NCBI GenBank assembly: GCA_964454745.1
Contig: CAYVUI010000141.1
Coordinates: forward strand, 1-9,451
Length of the DNA stretch: 9,451 nucleotides
DNA from: CAYVUI01 sp964454745
GTDB taxonomy: Bacteria; Planctomycetota; Phycisphaerae; Sedimentisphaerales; Anaerohalosphaeraceae
Reading direction: 5' to 3'
The notes under the pieces: generated by a model
What the model saw: only the letters and a program-made list of their open reading frames with translations
Databases searched by the model: none
What the model was told of the DNA's origin: nothing
Part shown: piece after piece, positions 1 through 5,673 of the stretch
How positions within the stretch are numbered: the stretch's first letter is position 1
Layout of the letters: the number at the start of each line of letters is the position of its first letter
Translations under genes and position numbers: made by a program

Positions 1-611
1 GTGTACGTGAGGCCAGCGGCGAGTACCTCATGGCGATCCGGGAGCTTTGCGATGCCAACGGGGCCGTGATGATCCTCGACGAAGTACAGACCGGCATGGG
101 TCGAACGGGAAAATGGTTTGGCTATCAGCATTATTCCATCGAGCCGGATATCATTACCATGGCCAAATCGCTCGGGTCGGGCGTTCCCATCGGTGGGATC
201 ATGGCCAAAGAAGAGATCGCCGCCGCGATGGTACCGGGTACGCATGCCTCGACATACGGCGGTAATCCGCTGGTTTGCGCAGCAGCCATCGCAGTCATCG
301 AGACCATCGAACAGGACGGCCTGCTCGAAAACGCAAAGGCAATGGGAGAGTACACACGCGATAAAATCGAAGCCCTCGCGGCAAAGCATTCGATCATCGA
401 TCATGTGCGGGGCAAGGGCCTGATGATCGGTATCTCTCTGACAGTTCCCGGTGCGGATATCGTGGCCAAGTGCCTCGAAAGAGGCCTGCGGATCAACTGC
501 ACACAGGGGACCGTCGTCCGGTTTATGCCGGCGATGACCGTAAGCAAAGAATTGATCGACAAGGCAGTAGATATCCTGGATAACGTCTTGCAAGAGGAAA
601 GCGTATCATGA
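1..611 (+). CDS. argD: Acetylornithine aminotransferase, 3' part (start outside window)
   Basis: This is the C-terminal half of a class III PLP-dependent aminotransferase. The reading frame is open from the left edge (codons start at position 3), so the gene begins upstream. The segment LDEVQTGMGRTGK has the aspartate (codon 78-80) that contacts the PLP ring nitrogen. MAKSLGSG carries the Schiff-base lysine (codon 164-166), and HASTYGGNPL follows. ArgD makes N-acetylornithine from N-acetylglutamate semialdehyde, using glutamate as amino donor, in cytoplasmic arginine synthesis. The stop codon overlaps the start of argF (ATGA), so the two are probably translationally coupled, and this linkage is what favours ArgD over other class III enzymes such as GABA or succinylornithine aminotransferase. 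Family assignment is firm; exact substrate is inferred from the neighbour. Confidence 0.93.
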   Translation, partial: VREASGEYLMAIRELCDANGAVMILDEVQTGMGRTGKWFGYQHYSIEPDIITMAKSLGSGVPIGGIMAKEEIAAAMVPGTHASTYGGNPLVCAAAIAVIETIEQDGLLENAKAMGEYTRDKIEALAAKHSIIDHVRGKGLMIGISLTVPGADIVAKCLERGLRINCTQGTVVRFMPAMTVSKELIDKAVDILDNVLQEESVS

Positions 612-1510
612 AAGACTTTTTAGCAATCAGCACCTGTTCATCCGAGCAACTGGAAGGCCTTTTAGACCTCAGCAGTGAACTCAAGGCTGTATATACATCG
701 GGCAAACGCGATCTTTGTGCCGAGGGCAAAATCCTCGCGATGCTCTTTGAGAAGCCAAGCCTGCGTACGCGAATGAGCTTTGAGGTCGCAATGATTGACC
801 TGGGCGGCTCGGCGATTTATCTCAACGGCCCGATCGGTGCCCGTGAGCCAATCAAGGACATGGCCCGTGTGCTGGACCGCTATGTCCACGGCATCATGGC
901 GAGAACTTTCGCACATGAAACCATCATTGAGCTGGCAGAATATGCCGAGGTGCCGGTGATTAACGCACTGTCCGATTTTTCGCACCCCTGCCAGGCCATG
1001 GCGGACATGCTCACGATTCGCGAACATTGCGGCGGGCTTTCGGGCGTACACCTTACCTACGTCGGGGACGGCAATAATGTGGCCCGGTCGCTGGCCTATG
1101 CCTGCGCAAAGCTTGGCCTGACCTTCACGGTCGCCTCTCCAAAAGGCTACGAACTGGATGCGGAATCCGTAGAAAAGGTCAATGCAATTCAAGCCGGAAC
1201 CGTTACATTGACAAATGACCCCGTCGCCTCGGTACAGAAGGCGGATGTGATCTATACGGATACCTGGGTCAGCATGGGCCAGGAAGAGGAGAAGCAAAAA
1301 CGCCTCGACGATTTCAAAGGCTTTGCTGTAGATGAATCGCTGATGGCAAAGGCTCCGGAAAATGCGAAAGTCATGCACTGCCTGCCGGCGTACCGGGGGT
1401 ATGAGATTTCAGACGGCGTGGCGGAATCGGAAAATTCGATCCTGTTCGACCAGGCGGAAAACCGTTTGCACTTTCAGCGGGCACTGCTGAAAAAACTGCT
1501 GACCTCCTGA
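608..1510 (+). CDS. argF: Ornithine carbamoyltransferase
   Basis: The 300-residue product has the normal length for anabolic OTCase, which joins ornithine and carbamoyl phosphate to give citrulline. Visible signatures are the carbamoyl-phosphate loop SLRTR (residues 51-55, followed by MSFE), the HPCQ motif (126-129), the SMGQE segment of the ornithine-binding side, and HCLPA (257-261) with its catalytic cysteine C258. The leucine in SLRTR replaces the more common threonine of STRTR, a variant also seen in ordinary OTCases. The ATG overlaps the argD stop by 4 bases. A GAGG at 594-597 gives a Shine-Dalgarno 10 bases ahead. SMGQ and HCLPA argue for OTCase rather than aspartate carbamoyltransferase. 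N-succinyl- or N-acetylornithine carbamoyltransferase is possible but less likely, since those proteins are usually longer. Confidence 0.96.
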   Translation: MKDFLAISTCSSEQLEGLLDLSSELKAVYTSGKRDLCAEGKILAMLFEKPSLRTRMSFEVAMIDLGGSAIYLNGPIGAREPIKDMARVLDRYVHGIMARTFAHETIIELAEYAEVPVINALSDFSHPCQAMADMLTIREHCGGLSGVHLTYVGDGNNVARSLAYACAKLGLTFTVASPKGYELDAESVEKVNAIQAGTVTLTNDPVASVQKADVIYTDTWVSMGQEEEKQKRLDDFKGFAVDESLMAKAPENAKVMHCLPAYRGYEISDGVAESENSILFDQAENRLHFQRALLKKLLTS

Positions 1511-1525
1511 ACCGGAATCTGAAAA

Positions 1526-2146
1526 ATGCAGCAATTGCTTCTGGCAACGACAAATAAAGGCAAAGCAGCGGAACTTAAAGCCATGCTCACTGAAGCAGGG
1601 CTTACAATCGATCTGCTGACGCTGAAAGATTTCCCCCAAAGCCGGGAAGTGGAAGAAGATGGGCTGACATTTACCGAAAATGCTCGAAAAAAAGCACTCG
1701 GATACGCCCGGCAGACCGGCCAGCTTACCCTCGCGGATGATTCCGGGTTGGCAGTAGATGCCCTTGACGGCCAGCCGGGGGTGGAATCCGCGCGGTTTGG
1801 CGGGCCGTTTCCTGAAGATCTGGACCGGGAAACCATCGATCAAAAAAATATCGAGAAATTGCTCAAACTCCTCGATGAAAAAGCTGCCCAAAACCCAAAA
1901 GCCAGGTTTGTTTGCCACTTATGCCTCGCAAAACCCGATCAGATAATTCTTGAATCTGAAGGATACGTAGAAGGTGAAATCATCCGGGAATTAAAGGGCA
2001 GCAATGGTTTTGGATATGACCCGGTCTTTTATATCCCCTCGAAGGGAAAAACCGCTGCGCAGCTTGAACCCGCACAAAAAAACGCCATCTCTCATAGAAA
2101 GATGGCGTTTGAATCACTGATATTGAATATCAGTAAGTATCTCTGA
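1526..2146 (+). CDS. rdgB: Non-canonical purine NTP pyrophosphatase (ITPase / HAM1 / RdgB family)
   Basis: This 206-residue protein belongs to the family that hydrolyses dITP, ITP and XTP to monophosphates, keeping deaminated purines out of DNA and RNA. The N-terminal TTNKGK (residues 8-13) is the family's nucleotide-binding start. LADDSGL (D71, D72) supplies the metal/catalytic aspartates. GSNGFGYDPVF and the near-terminal AISHR complete the set. The start ATG lies 15 bases after the argF stop; no good Shine-Dalgarno is visible, but the family starts only a few residues before this motif, so the start is probably right. It is likely cotranscribed with argDF. The last 70 bases also contain several inverted repeats, including a terminator-like hairpin serving the opposite strand, so this gene's 3' end carries a second function. 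Confidence 0.95.
   Translation: MQQLLLATTNKGKAAELKAMLTEAGLTIDLLTLKDFPQSREVEEDGLTFTENARKKALGYARQTGQLTLADDSGLAVDALDGQPGVESARFGGPFPEDLDRETIDQKNIEKLLKLLDEKAAQNPKARFVCHLCLAKPDQIILESEGYVEGEIIRELKGSNGFGYDPVFYIPSKGKTAAQLEPAQKNAISHRKMAFESLILNISKYL
2076..2110 (-). terminator. Intrinsic terminator for the minus-strand small genes, embedded in the rdgB coding end
   Basis: A perfect 11-bp inverted repeat (2080-2090 with 2100-2110, core CGCCATCT / AGATGGCG, 9-base loop) is bordered on its low-coordinate side by seven A (2076-2082). Read on the minus strand, this is a GC-containing hairpin running straight into a T7 tract, the classical Rho-independent layout. It lies 77 bases past the stop of the 2187-2396 gene. 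Read on the plus strand only TTT follows, so it should work mainly for minus-strand transcripts. The bases also encode residues in the conserved AISHR region of the pyrophosphatase. Confidence 0.8.
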
Positions 2147-2161
2147 AGAAATTACTTACTG
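2116..2161. repeat. Two overlapping inverted repeats around the rdgB stop codon
   Basis: ACTGATATT-G-AATATCAGT (2116-2134) is a perfect 9-bp palindromic repeat. CAGTAAGTA (2131-2139) pairs perfectly with TACTTACTG (2153-2161) around a 13-base loop that contains the rdgB TGA (2144-2146). The two share bases 2131-2134, so only one can fold fully at a time. Neither is followed by a strong T tract on the plus strand. They could be a poor plus-strand terminator or an RNA 3'-end protector; the function is inferred only. Confidence 0.5.
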
Positions 2162-2186
2162 CCGATTGCCTTTTGCACATCACTTG

Positions 2187-2396
2187 TTACAGCATATAGG
2201 GATACATTGGATATGTATAAGGTAACTCCGCCGTACCGGAAGAACCTCCAACGAACCAACCCAGGACAACCAAAGCTGTTAAAATAGCAAGCAGCAACAA
2301 TGTAGCCCACACGGCTGGACTGTGGAAGAACTTGCCTAATTTCTCACTGAATTCATGATGATGTAATGTTTCGTGATTTACAGTATGTTGTAACAT
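2187..2396 (-). CDS. Small histidine-rich single-span membrane protein (paralog of the 2476-2685 product)
   Basis: I do not recognise this family. The product is 69 residues from the ATG at 2396. An earlier in-frame GTG at 2405 lies inside the Shine-Dalgarno itself, and a perfect AAGGAGGTGAT stands 8 bases (after GGAGG) ahead of the ATG, which decides the start. The N-terminus is rich in histidine (residues 4, 8, 12-14, 25). One hydrophobic helix follows at about 29-52. The short tail ends in a Tyr/Pro run (PYTYPMYPYML). No signal peptide cleavage site is evident. The pattern H-E-[FY]-S-E-x6-H-x4-W just before the membrane span is shared exactly with the neighbouring small gene, and the two products have the same length. 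The strong ribosome site suggests high expression. The histidines suggest metal or heme binding or pH sensing, but this is inference. Confidence 0.8.
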   Translation of the reverse strand: MLQHTVNHETLHHHEFSEKLGKFFHSPAVWATLLLLAILTALVVLGWFVGGSSGTAELPYTYPMYPYML

Positions 2397-2400
2397 CTTT

Positions 2401-2418
2401 ATCACCTCCTTAGGTGAT
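2401..2418 (-). promoter_or_regulatory. Full-consensus Shine-Dalgarno inside a 7-bp hairpin, for the 2187-2396 gene
   Basis: On the minus strand TAAGGAGGTGAT (2412 down to 2401) is complementary to the usual 3' end of 16S rRNA over 12 bases. The same stretch forms a perfect stem, ATCACCT with AGGTGAT, around the tetraloop AAGG. Half of the ribosome site is therefore paired and half is in the loop. This could damp translation until opened by ribosomes, temperature or a ligand, or it could be a by-product of a strong site. The other genes here have much weaker sites. Confidence 0.65.
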
Positions 2419-2475
2419 TAAAACTCTATTATTGCTACGATTCTCCGGAAAAAATGTTTTCTTCCATTTTCCAGC

Positions 2476-2685
2476 TTAAAAACCATATGCACGAACCATC
2501 ATTTCAAGACTATAAGGGTCCGATAGTGCAACAATTAAGGTAACTGCCGTAGAAACCAGTAAGCTTAGACCCGCGAGTTCCCAGAATCTCTTTTCATGGA
2601 TAAGATGGTTGAATTCTTCGCTGTATTCATGAAGATTATGTGCTTTAACATGATGTCCATAATAATGTGTTTGTTTAGCGTCCAT
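2476..2685 (-). CDS. Small histidine-rich single-span membrane protein, first of a paralogous pair
   Basis: This is an unrecognised 69-residue protein. The ATG at 2685 is preceded by AAAAGGAG with 7 bases spacing. Histidines lie at 7, 11, 12, 16, 19, 27 and 30. The motif H19-E-Y-S-E-x6-H30-x4-W35 precedes one hydrophobic helix at roughly 37-54, then a short tail SDPYSLEMMVRAYGF. Aligned without gaps to the 2187-2396 product from the HE[FY]SE motif through the helix, about a quarter of positions are identical and many others are conservative, which supports gene duplication. The gap to the second gene is 79 bases and both point the same way, so they probably form an operon ending at the hairpin inside rdgB. 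Topology is probably N-terminus in the cytoplasm, but few charged residues flank the helix. Function is unknown. Confidence 0.8.
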   Translation of the reverse strand: MDAKQTHYYGHHVKAHNLHEYSEEFNHLIHEKRFWELAGLSLLVSTAVTLIVALSDPYSLEMMVRAYGF

Positions 2686-2893
2686 GGTTAAACTCCTTTT
2701 CTCATTGCCTCATTTTAATGTTTTAAAAAGCATAATTATCACCTTTTCTTACGAAACAGGATTTCTTCGGATCACGAAAAACAGCAAGAAGTTAAAAAAT
2801 GTTAGCCGCAACAAACATATTAGCAAGATAGTGTTAATATCATACCAAAACCATATTAAATTGTTGATTTGGAGGCTCGAATTTCATTTTTTC

Positions 2894-2923
2894 TTGACAG
2901 TATGTATGAATTTACGGTATGAG
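2894..2923 (+). promoter_or_regulatory. Candidate sigma70-type promoter for topA
   Basis: A consensus TTGACA (2894-2899) is followed after 18 bases by TATGAG (2918-2923), which matches four of six -10 positions. Transcription would start near 2930, giving a leader of about 95 bases before the topA ATG. A second TTGACG at 2943-2948 lacks a convincing -10 box. The promoter overlaps the periodic GTATG motifs, so it could be operator-controlled. Confidence 0.4.
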
Positions 2924-2944
2924 TTCACACTTTGTATGCAAATT
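2894..2944 (+). repeat. Three GTATG motifs with an exact 17-base period upstream of topA
   Basis: GTATG occurs at 2900, 2917 and 2934. The first two 17-base units (2894-2910 and 2911-2927) agree at 11 of 17 positions; the third (2928-2944) keeps mainly the GTATG core. The array covers the candidate topA promoter. It may be a short operator array or just imperfect repetition in AT-rich DNA. Confidence 0.4.
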
Positions 2945-2969
2945 GACGTATTTTTAAAATCGCTTAAAG

Positions 2970-3005
2970 CCGTTCAGTTCAAAAATACGATAGGAAATTG
3001 AACGG
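2970..3005 (+). promoter_or_regulatory. Stem-loop in the topA leader
   Basis: CCGTTCA (2970-2976) pairs with TGAACGG (2999-3005). The stem extends inward by a G-U and two A-U pairs to 10 pairs, around a 16-base A-rich loop. It ends 10 bases before the GGAG ribosome site (3016-3019) and 18 bases before the ATG. No T tract follows directly, so a translational or mRNA-stability role fits better than termination. As DNA the arms could also be a protein-binding dyad. Confidence 0.4.
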
Positions 3006-3023
3006 ACTTTATATTGGAGTATT

Positions 3024-5492
3024 ATGGCTGCTAAGAGCAATCAAAAGTCACTTGTCATCGTAGAGTCGCCAGCCAAGGCCAAAACGATTAACCGCTACCT
3101 CGGCCCGGATTTTGAGGTAAAAGCCTCGATGGGTCACGTTCGTGACCTGCCCTCCAAGGGGATCAATGTCGATATTGAGAATGATTTCGAGCCGACCTAC
3201 GAAATATCACCCGGCAAGAAGAAAACGGTAAATTCCCTGAAATCCTCCGCTAAAAAGAGTGCCAGACTGTACCTCGCGACAGACTTGGACCGTGAGGGAG
3301 AGGCCATCGCCTGGCATTTGGCGGAACTTTTGGGGTTTCCGGAAGAAAATACATACCGTGTGGTATTTAACGCAATTACCAAAAATGCAATTGAGGGCGC
3401 TTTTGCCAATCCGGGCAAGGTCGATCAGCACAAGGTTTTGGCCCAGCAGGCCCGCCGGATCCTGGACCGGATCGTCGGGTACCAGATCAGTCCGCTCCTG
3501 TGGAAAAAAGTGGCCCGCGGGCTCTCAGCAGGACGTGTCCAGTCCGTGGCAGTCAAGATGATCGTCGAACGGGAGCGGGAAATCCAGGCATTTGTGCCGG
3601 ACGAGTACTGGCTGATCCCCGCGGTCTTCAGTACGGAAGATCACCCGGAACTAGGTCCGCAATGGCGGTCTTTCATCGAGACCAAAGACGACAAAGACAA
3701 AGGCCCCACCCAGGCGATGCAATATAAATGGCTCAGTAAAAACAACGCCTTCAAGGCCGAACTGGCCAAAGTAGACGGCAAGACCTTTAAGACCGACAAC
3801 GGCGACCGGGCAAAGGAAATCCTTGTGGGGCTGCAAAACGGCACCTTTGAGATCACCGACCTTGCGACCAAGCGTACTACTTCACGGCCCAGCCCGCCGT
3901 TTATTACCTCCACGCTTCAACAGGCAGCCTCCAACCGGATGGGCTTTACCGCTAAGCGTACCATGCGGGTGGCCCAGCAGCTTTACGAAGGAATCGATAT
4001 GGGCTCGATGGGGGCCCTGGGACTGATTACCTACATGCGTACCGACAGTACGCACCTTTCCTCTGAAGCCCTTGCGGCCGGCAGGCATTACATTGAACAG
4101 AATATCGGCAAAGAATACGTCCCGGAAAAGCCGCAAGTGTACTCTTCCAGCAAATCCGCCCAGCAGGCACACGAGGCGATCCGCCCCACCGATCCGGACC
4201 TGACGCCGGATGACATTTCCTCCTTCTTGTCGGATGAGCAGTTCAAGCTCTATAAGCTGATCTGGTCGCGATTTGTCGCCAGCCAGATGAGCCCGGCACA
4301 GTGGGACGTCACTACCGCGGAGATCACATGCAACTTTGCTAAAACTGAATGTGATGCTAAAACTGAATGTGTATACAAGGCCAACGGGCGTGTCCAGGTG
4401 TTTGACGGCTTTACCCGCATCTGGCAGACCAGCACCAATGACCAGATTCTCCCCGCATTGAACACGGGCCAGCAGCTATATCCGCTTGATATTGAAGCCC
4501 AGCAGAACTTCACCAAGCCCCCGGCCCGCTATACCGAAGCATCCCTGGTCAAGGCACTTGAGAAGGAAGGGATCGGCCGGCCCAGTACATACGCCTCGAT
4601 CATTTCGACTATTCAGGACCGAAAATACGTTGAAAAAATCGAACGGAACTTCCATGCCACGGACATGGGCGAAGTGGTGACCGATAAGCTCGAAGAGTTC
4701 TTTCCCAAGCTGATGGACCTCGCCTTTACCCGGGATATGGAAAGCCAGCTTGACAAAATCGAAGAGCAGCACCTCGACTGGATCAAGGTCCTGCACGAAT
4801 TTTACGGCCCGTTCAAGGAATCCCTCGAAAAAGCCGCCGAAGAAATGAAACACGCCAAGGCGGAAACGACGCCTTCGGAATACACCTGCCCGGAATGCGG
4901 TGCGGAAATGGTCTACCGTTTCGGCAAAAACGGCAAGTTCCTTAGCTGCTCAAAGTACCCGGACTGCAAATACGCGGCCCCATGCGATAAACAGGGCAAA
5001 ATGCAGGAAGTCAAAGAAAGCGACGTGAAGTGTCCGAATTGCTCGAAGCCGATGGTCGAAAAATTCGGCCGGTTCGGCAAGTTCCTTGGCTGTTCGGATT
5101 ACCCGGAATGCAAGACGATTTTAAACATCGACAAAGACGGAAATGTCCTTCCGCCCAAGCCCCCTGCCGAGCCAACGGGGATTCGCTGTCACAAATGCGA
5201 CCAGGGCGAGCTGGTCATCCGACAGAGCAAACGCGGGCCCTTCCTCGGGTGCAACCGTTTCCCAAGGTGCCGCACCATCGTCAGCATCAAGCAGGTAGAC
5301 CACCTCAAGGCACTCCAGGAAAAGGGCCAGTGGCCCCCGGATTCCCTCGAAAAAGCCGACGAACTGCTGGGCCGCACCAAGAAAAAGACTGCGAAAAAGA
5401 AAACCACAAAAAAGAAGACCGCCAAGAAAAAAACGACCAAAAAGAAGGCATCTGCAAAGAAGAAAAAGGCAGATACCCCGAATGAAGAATAA
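3024..5492 (+). CDS. topA: DNA topoisomerase I (type IA)
   Basis: The complete 822-residue enzyme relaxes negative supercoils by a single-strand passage mechanism. The N-terminal TOPRIM domain shows VIVESPAKA with E14 and DLDREGE with D87, D89 and E93 for Mg2+. SAGRVQ is at 168-173. The active-site tyrosine is Y337 in GLITYMRTDS. GRPSTYASI and the remaining core follow. Three C4 zinc ribbons then bind DNA: C622/C625/C642/C648, C670/C673/C690/C696 and C722/C725/C743/C749. The tail from about residue 783 is four KKKT[A/T] pentads plus a lysine-rich end, which in other bacteria with basic TopA tails aids DNA retention. Residues 439-450 are an in-frame repeat, AKTECD-AKTECV. The start is set by GGAG 4 bases before the ATG and by the conserved N-terminus. 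The gene stands alone, with its own upstream region and terminator. Confidence 0.98.
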   Translation: MAAKSNQKSLVIVESPAKAKTINRYLGPDFEVKASMGHVRDLPSKGINVDIENDFEPTYEISPGKKKTVNSLKSSAKKSARLYLATDLDREGEAIAWHLAELLGFPEENTYRVVFNAITKNAIEGAFANPGKVDQHKVLAQQARRILDRIVGYQISPLLWKKVARGLSAGRVQSVAVKMIVEREREIQAFVPDEYWLIPAVFSTEDHPELGPQWRSFIETKDDKDKGPTQAMQYKWLSKNNAFKAELAKVDGKTFKTDNGDRAKEILVGLQNGTFEITDLATKRTTSRPSPPFITSTLQQAASNRMGFTAKRTMRVAQQLYEGIDMGSMGALGLITYMRTDSTHLSSEALAAGRHYIEQNIGKEYVPEKPQVYSSSKSAQQAHEAIRPTDPDLTPDDISSFLSDEQFKLYKLIWSRFVASQMSPAQWDVTTAEITCNFAKTECDAKTECVYKANGRVQVFDGFTRIWQTSTNDQILPALNTGQQLYPLDIEAQQNFTKPPARYTEASLVKALEKEGIGRPSTYASIISTIQDRKYVEKIERNFHATDMGEVVTDKLEEFFPKLMDLAFTRDMESQLDKIEEQHLDWIKVLHEFYGPFKESLEKAAEEMKHAKAETTPSEYTCPECGAEMVYRFGKNGKFLSCSKYPDCKYAAPCDKQGKMQEVKESDVKCPNCSKPMVEKFGRFGKFLGCSDYPECKTILNIDKDGNVLPPKPPAEPTGIRCHKCDQGELVIRQSKRGPFLGCNRFPRCRTIVSIKQVDHLKALQEKGQWPPDSLEKADELLGRTKKKTAKKKTTKKKTAKKKTTKKKASAKKKKADTPNEE
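4338..4373 (+). repeat. 18-base in-frame tandem duplication within topA
   Basis: Two adjacent 18-base units (4338-4355, 4356-4373) share their first 16 bases, GCTAAAACTGAATGTG, and encode AKTEC-D then AKTEC-V at residues 439-450 of topoisomerase I. The near identity at DNA level, including AAA, ACT, GAA and TGT codons in a gene that otherwise favours GC-ending codons, suggests a recent slippage duplication in a tolerant surface loop. Each unit adds a cysteine outside the zinc ribbons. Confidence 0.85.
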
Positions 5493-5499
5493 GCAAAGT

Positions 5500-5532
5500 A
5501 AGGGAAAGTTTCGTTTGCTTTCCCTTTCTTTT
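5500..5532 (+). terminator. Intrinsic terminator after topA
   Basis: AAGGGAAAG (5500-5508) pairs perfectly with CTTTCCCTT (5518-5526) around a 9-base loop and is followed by TCTTTT. It starts 8 bases after the topA stop. An alternative pairing, AAGCAAA (5491-5497) with TTTGCTT (5514-5520), overlaps it and could compete, but the GC-containing stem next to the T tract is the better terminator. Confidence 0.85.
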
Positions 5533-5569
5533 GTGGGCTGAAAAAATCCCTCCCAACAGCAGGCATTTC

Positions 5570-5598
5570 TTGACAATTGCCGCCTCGGAGCCTACCCT
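5570..5598 (+). promoter_or_regulatory. Candidate promoter for the 5674-7923 operon
   Basis: A consensus TTGACA (5570-5575) lies between the topA terminator and the next gene. Seventeen bases downstream is TACCCT (5593-5598), which keeps only the first two and last -10 positions. The location is right and the -35 box good, but the -10 box is poor. The predicted leader includes a 7-bp inverted repeat, GCTGGAT / ATCCAGC (5605-5611 with 5629-5635). Confidence 0.4.
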
Positions 5599-5673
5599 GA
5601 TGCGGCTGGATCGATACATTTCTGCATCATCCAGCGACAGAGTATGAACTTTTTTCAAAAAGCGAGGCAGAAT

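Larger units (their letters stand above)
2686..3023. other. AT-rich divergent intergenic region
   Basis: These 338 bases contain no gene I can support. They separate the minus-strand small genes from topA and must hold the start signals of both. The stretch is visibly more AT-rich than the flanking genes. Towards topA there is a TTGACA box, a 17-base-periodic GTATG array and a leader stem-loop, listed separately. Towards the small genes the best -10-like box is GATAAT on the minus strand (2735-2740), but no good -35 box stands 16-18 bases before it, so I do not call that promoter. Confidence 0.6.

Noticed and set aside
2403..2405. GTG start for the downstream microprotein (72 residues)
   Set aside because: The GTG is part of the Shine-Dalgarno AAGGAGGTGAT. 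The ATG at 2396 is correctly spaced and gives the same 69-residue length as the paralog.
2440..2475. Hairpin with T run between the two microprotein genes as an internal terminator
   Set aside because: On the minus strand AAAATG can pair with CATTTT ahead of TT, but the stem is six mostly A-T pairs and too weak to call.
2187..2685. Light-harvesting alpha/beta-type antenna polypeptide pair
   Set aside because: Gene size, pairing and single spans are similar, but the histidines lie before the membrane helix rather than in it, no PW-type ending follows the helix, and no photosynthesis gene is nearby.
2710..2733. Minus-strand mini-ORF MLFKTLK preceded by AAAAGGTGAT, ahead of the first microprotein gene
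   Set aside because: It has a ribosome-site-like sequence and ends before the real gene's site, so a leader peptide is imaginable. But seven codons in AT-rich DNA with no regulatory codon run is easily chance.
2684..3001. A 105-codon plus-strand open frame in the gap before topA
   Set aside because: It starts on top of the minus-strand ATG, has no ribosome site, uses AT-rich codons with no domain-like pattern, and covers the region where both promoters must lie. Stop codons are simply sparse here.
5644..5646. ATG start ten codons upstream for the unknown 315-residue protein
   Set aside because: No ribosome site precedes it, while GAGG stands 6 bases before the ATG at 5674. It cannot be fully excluded.
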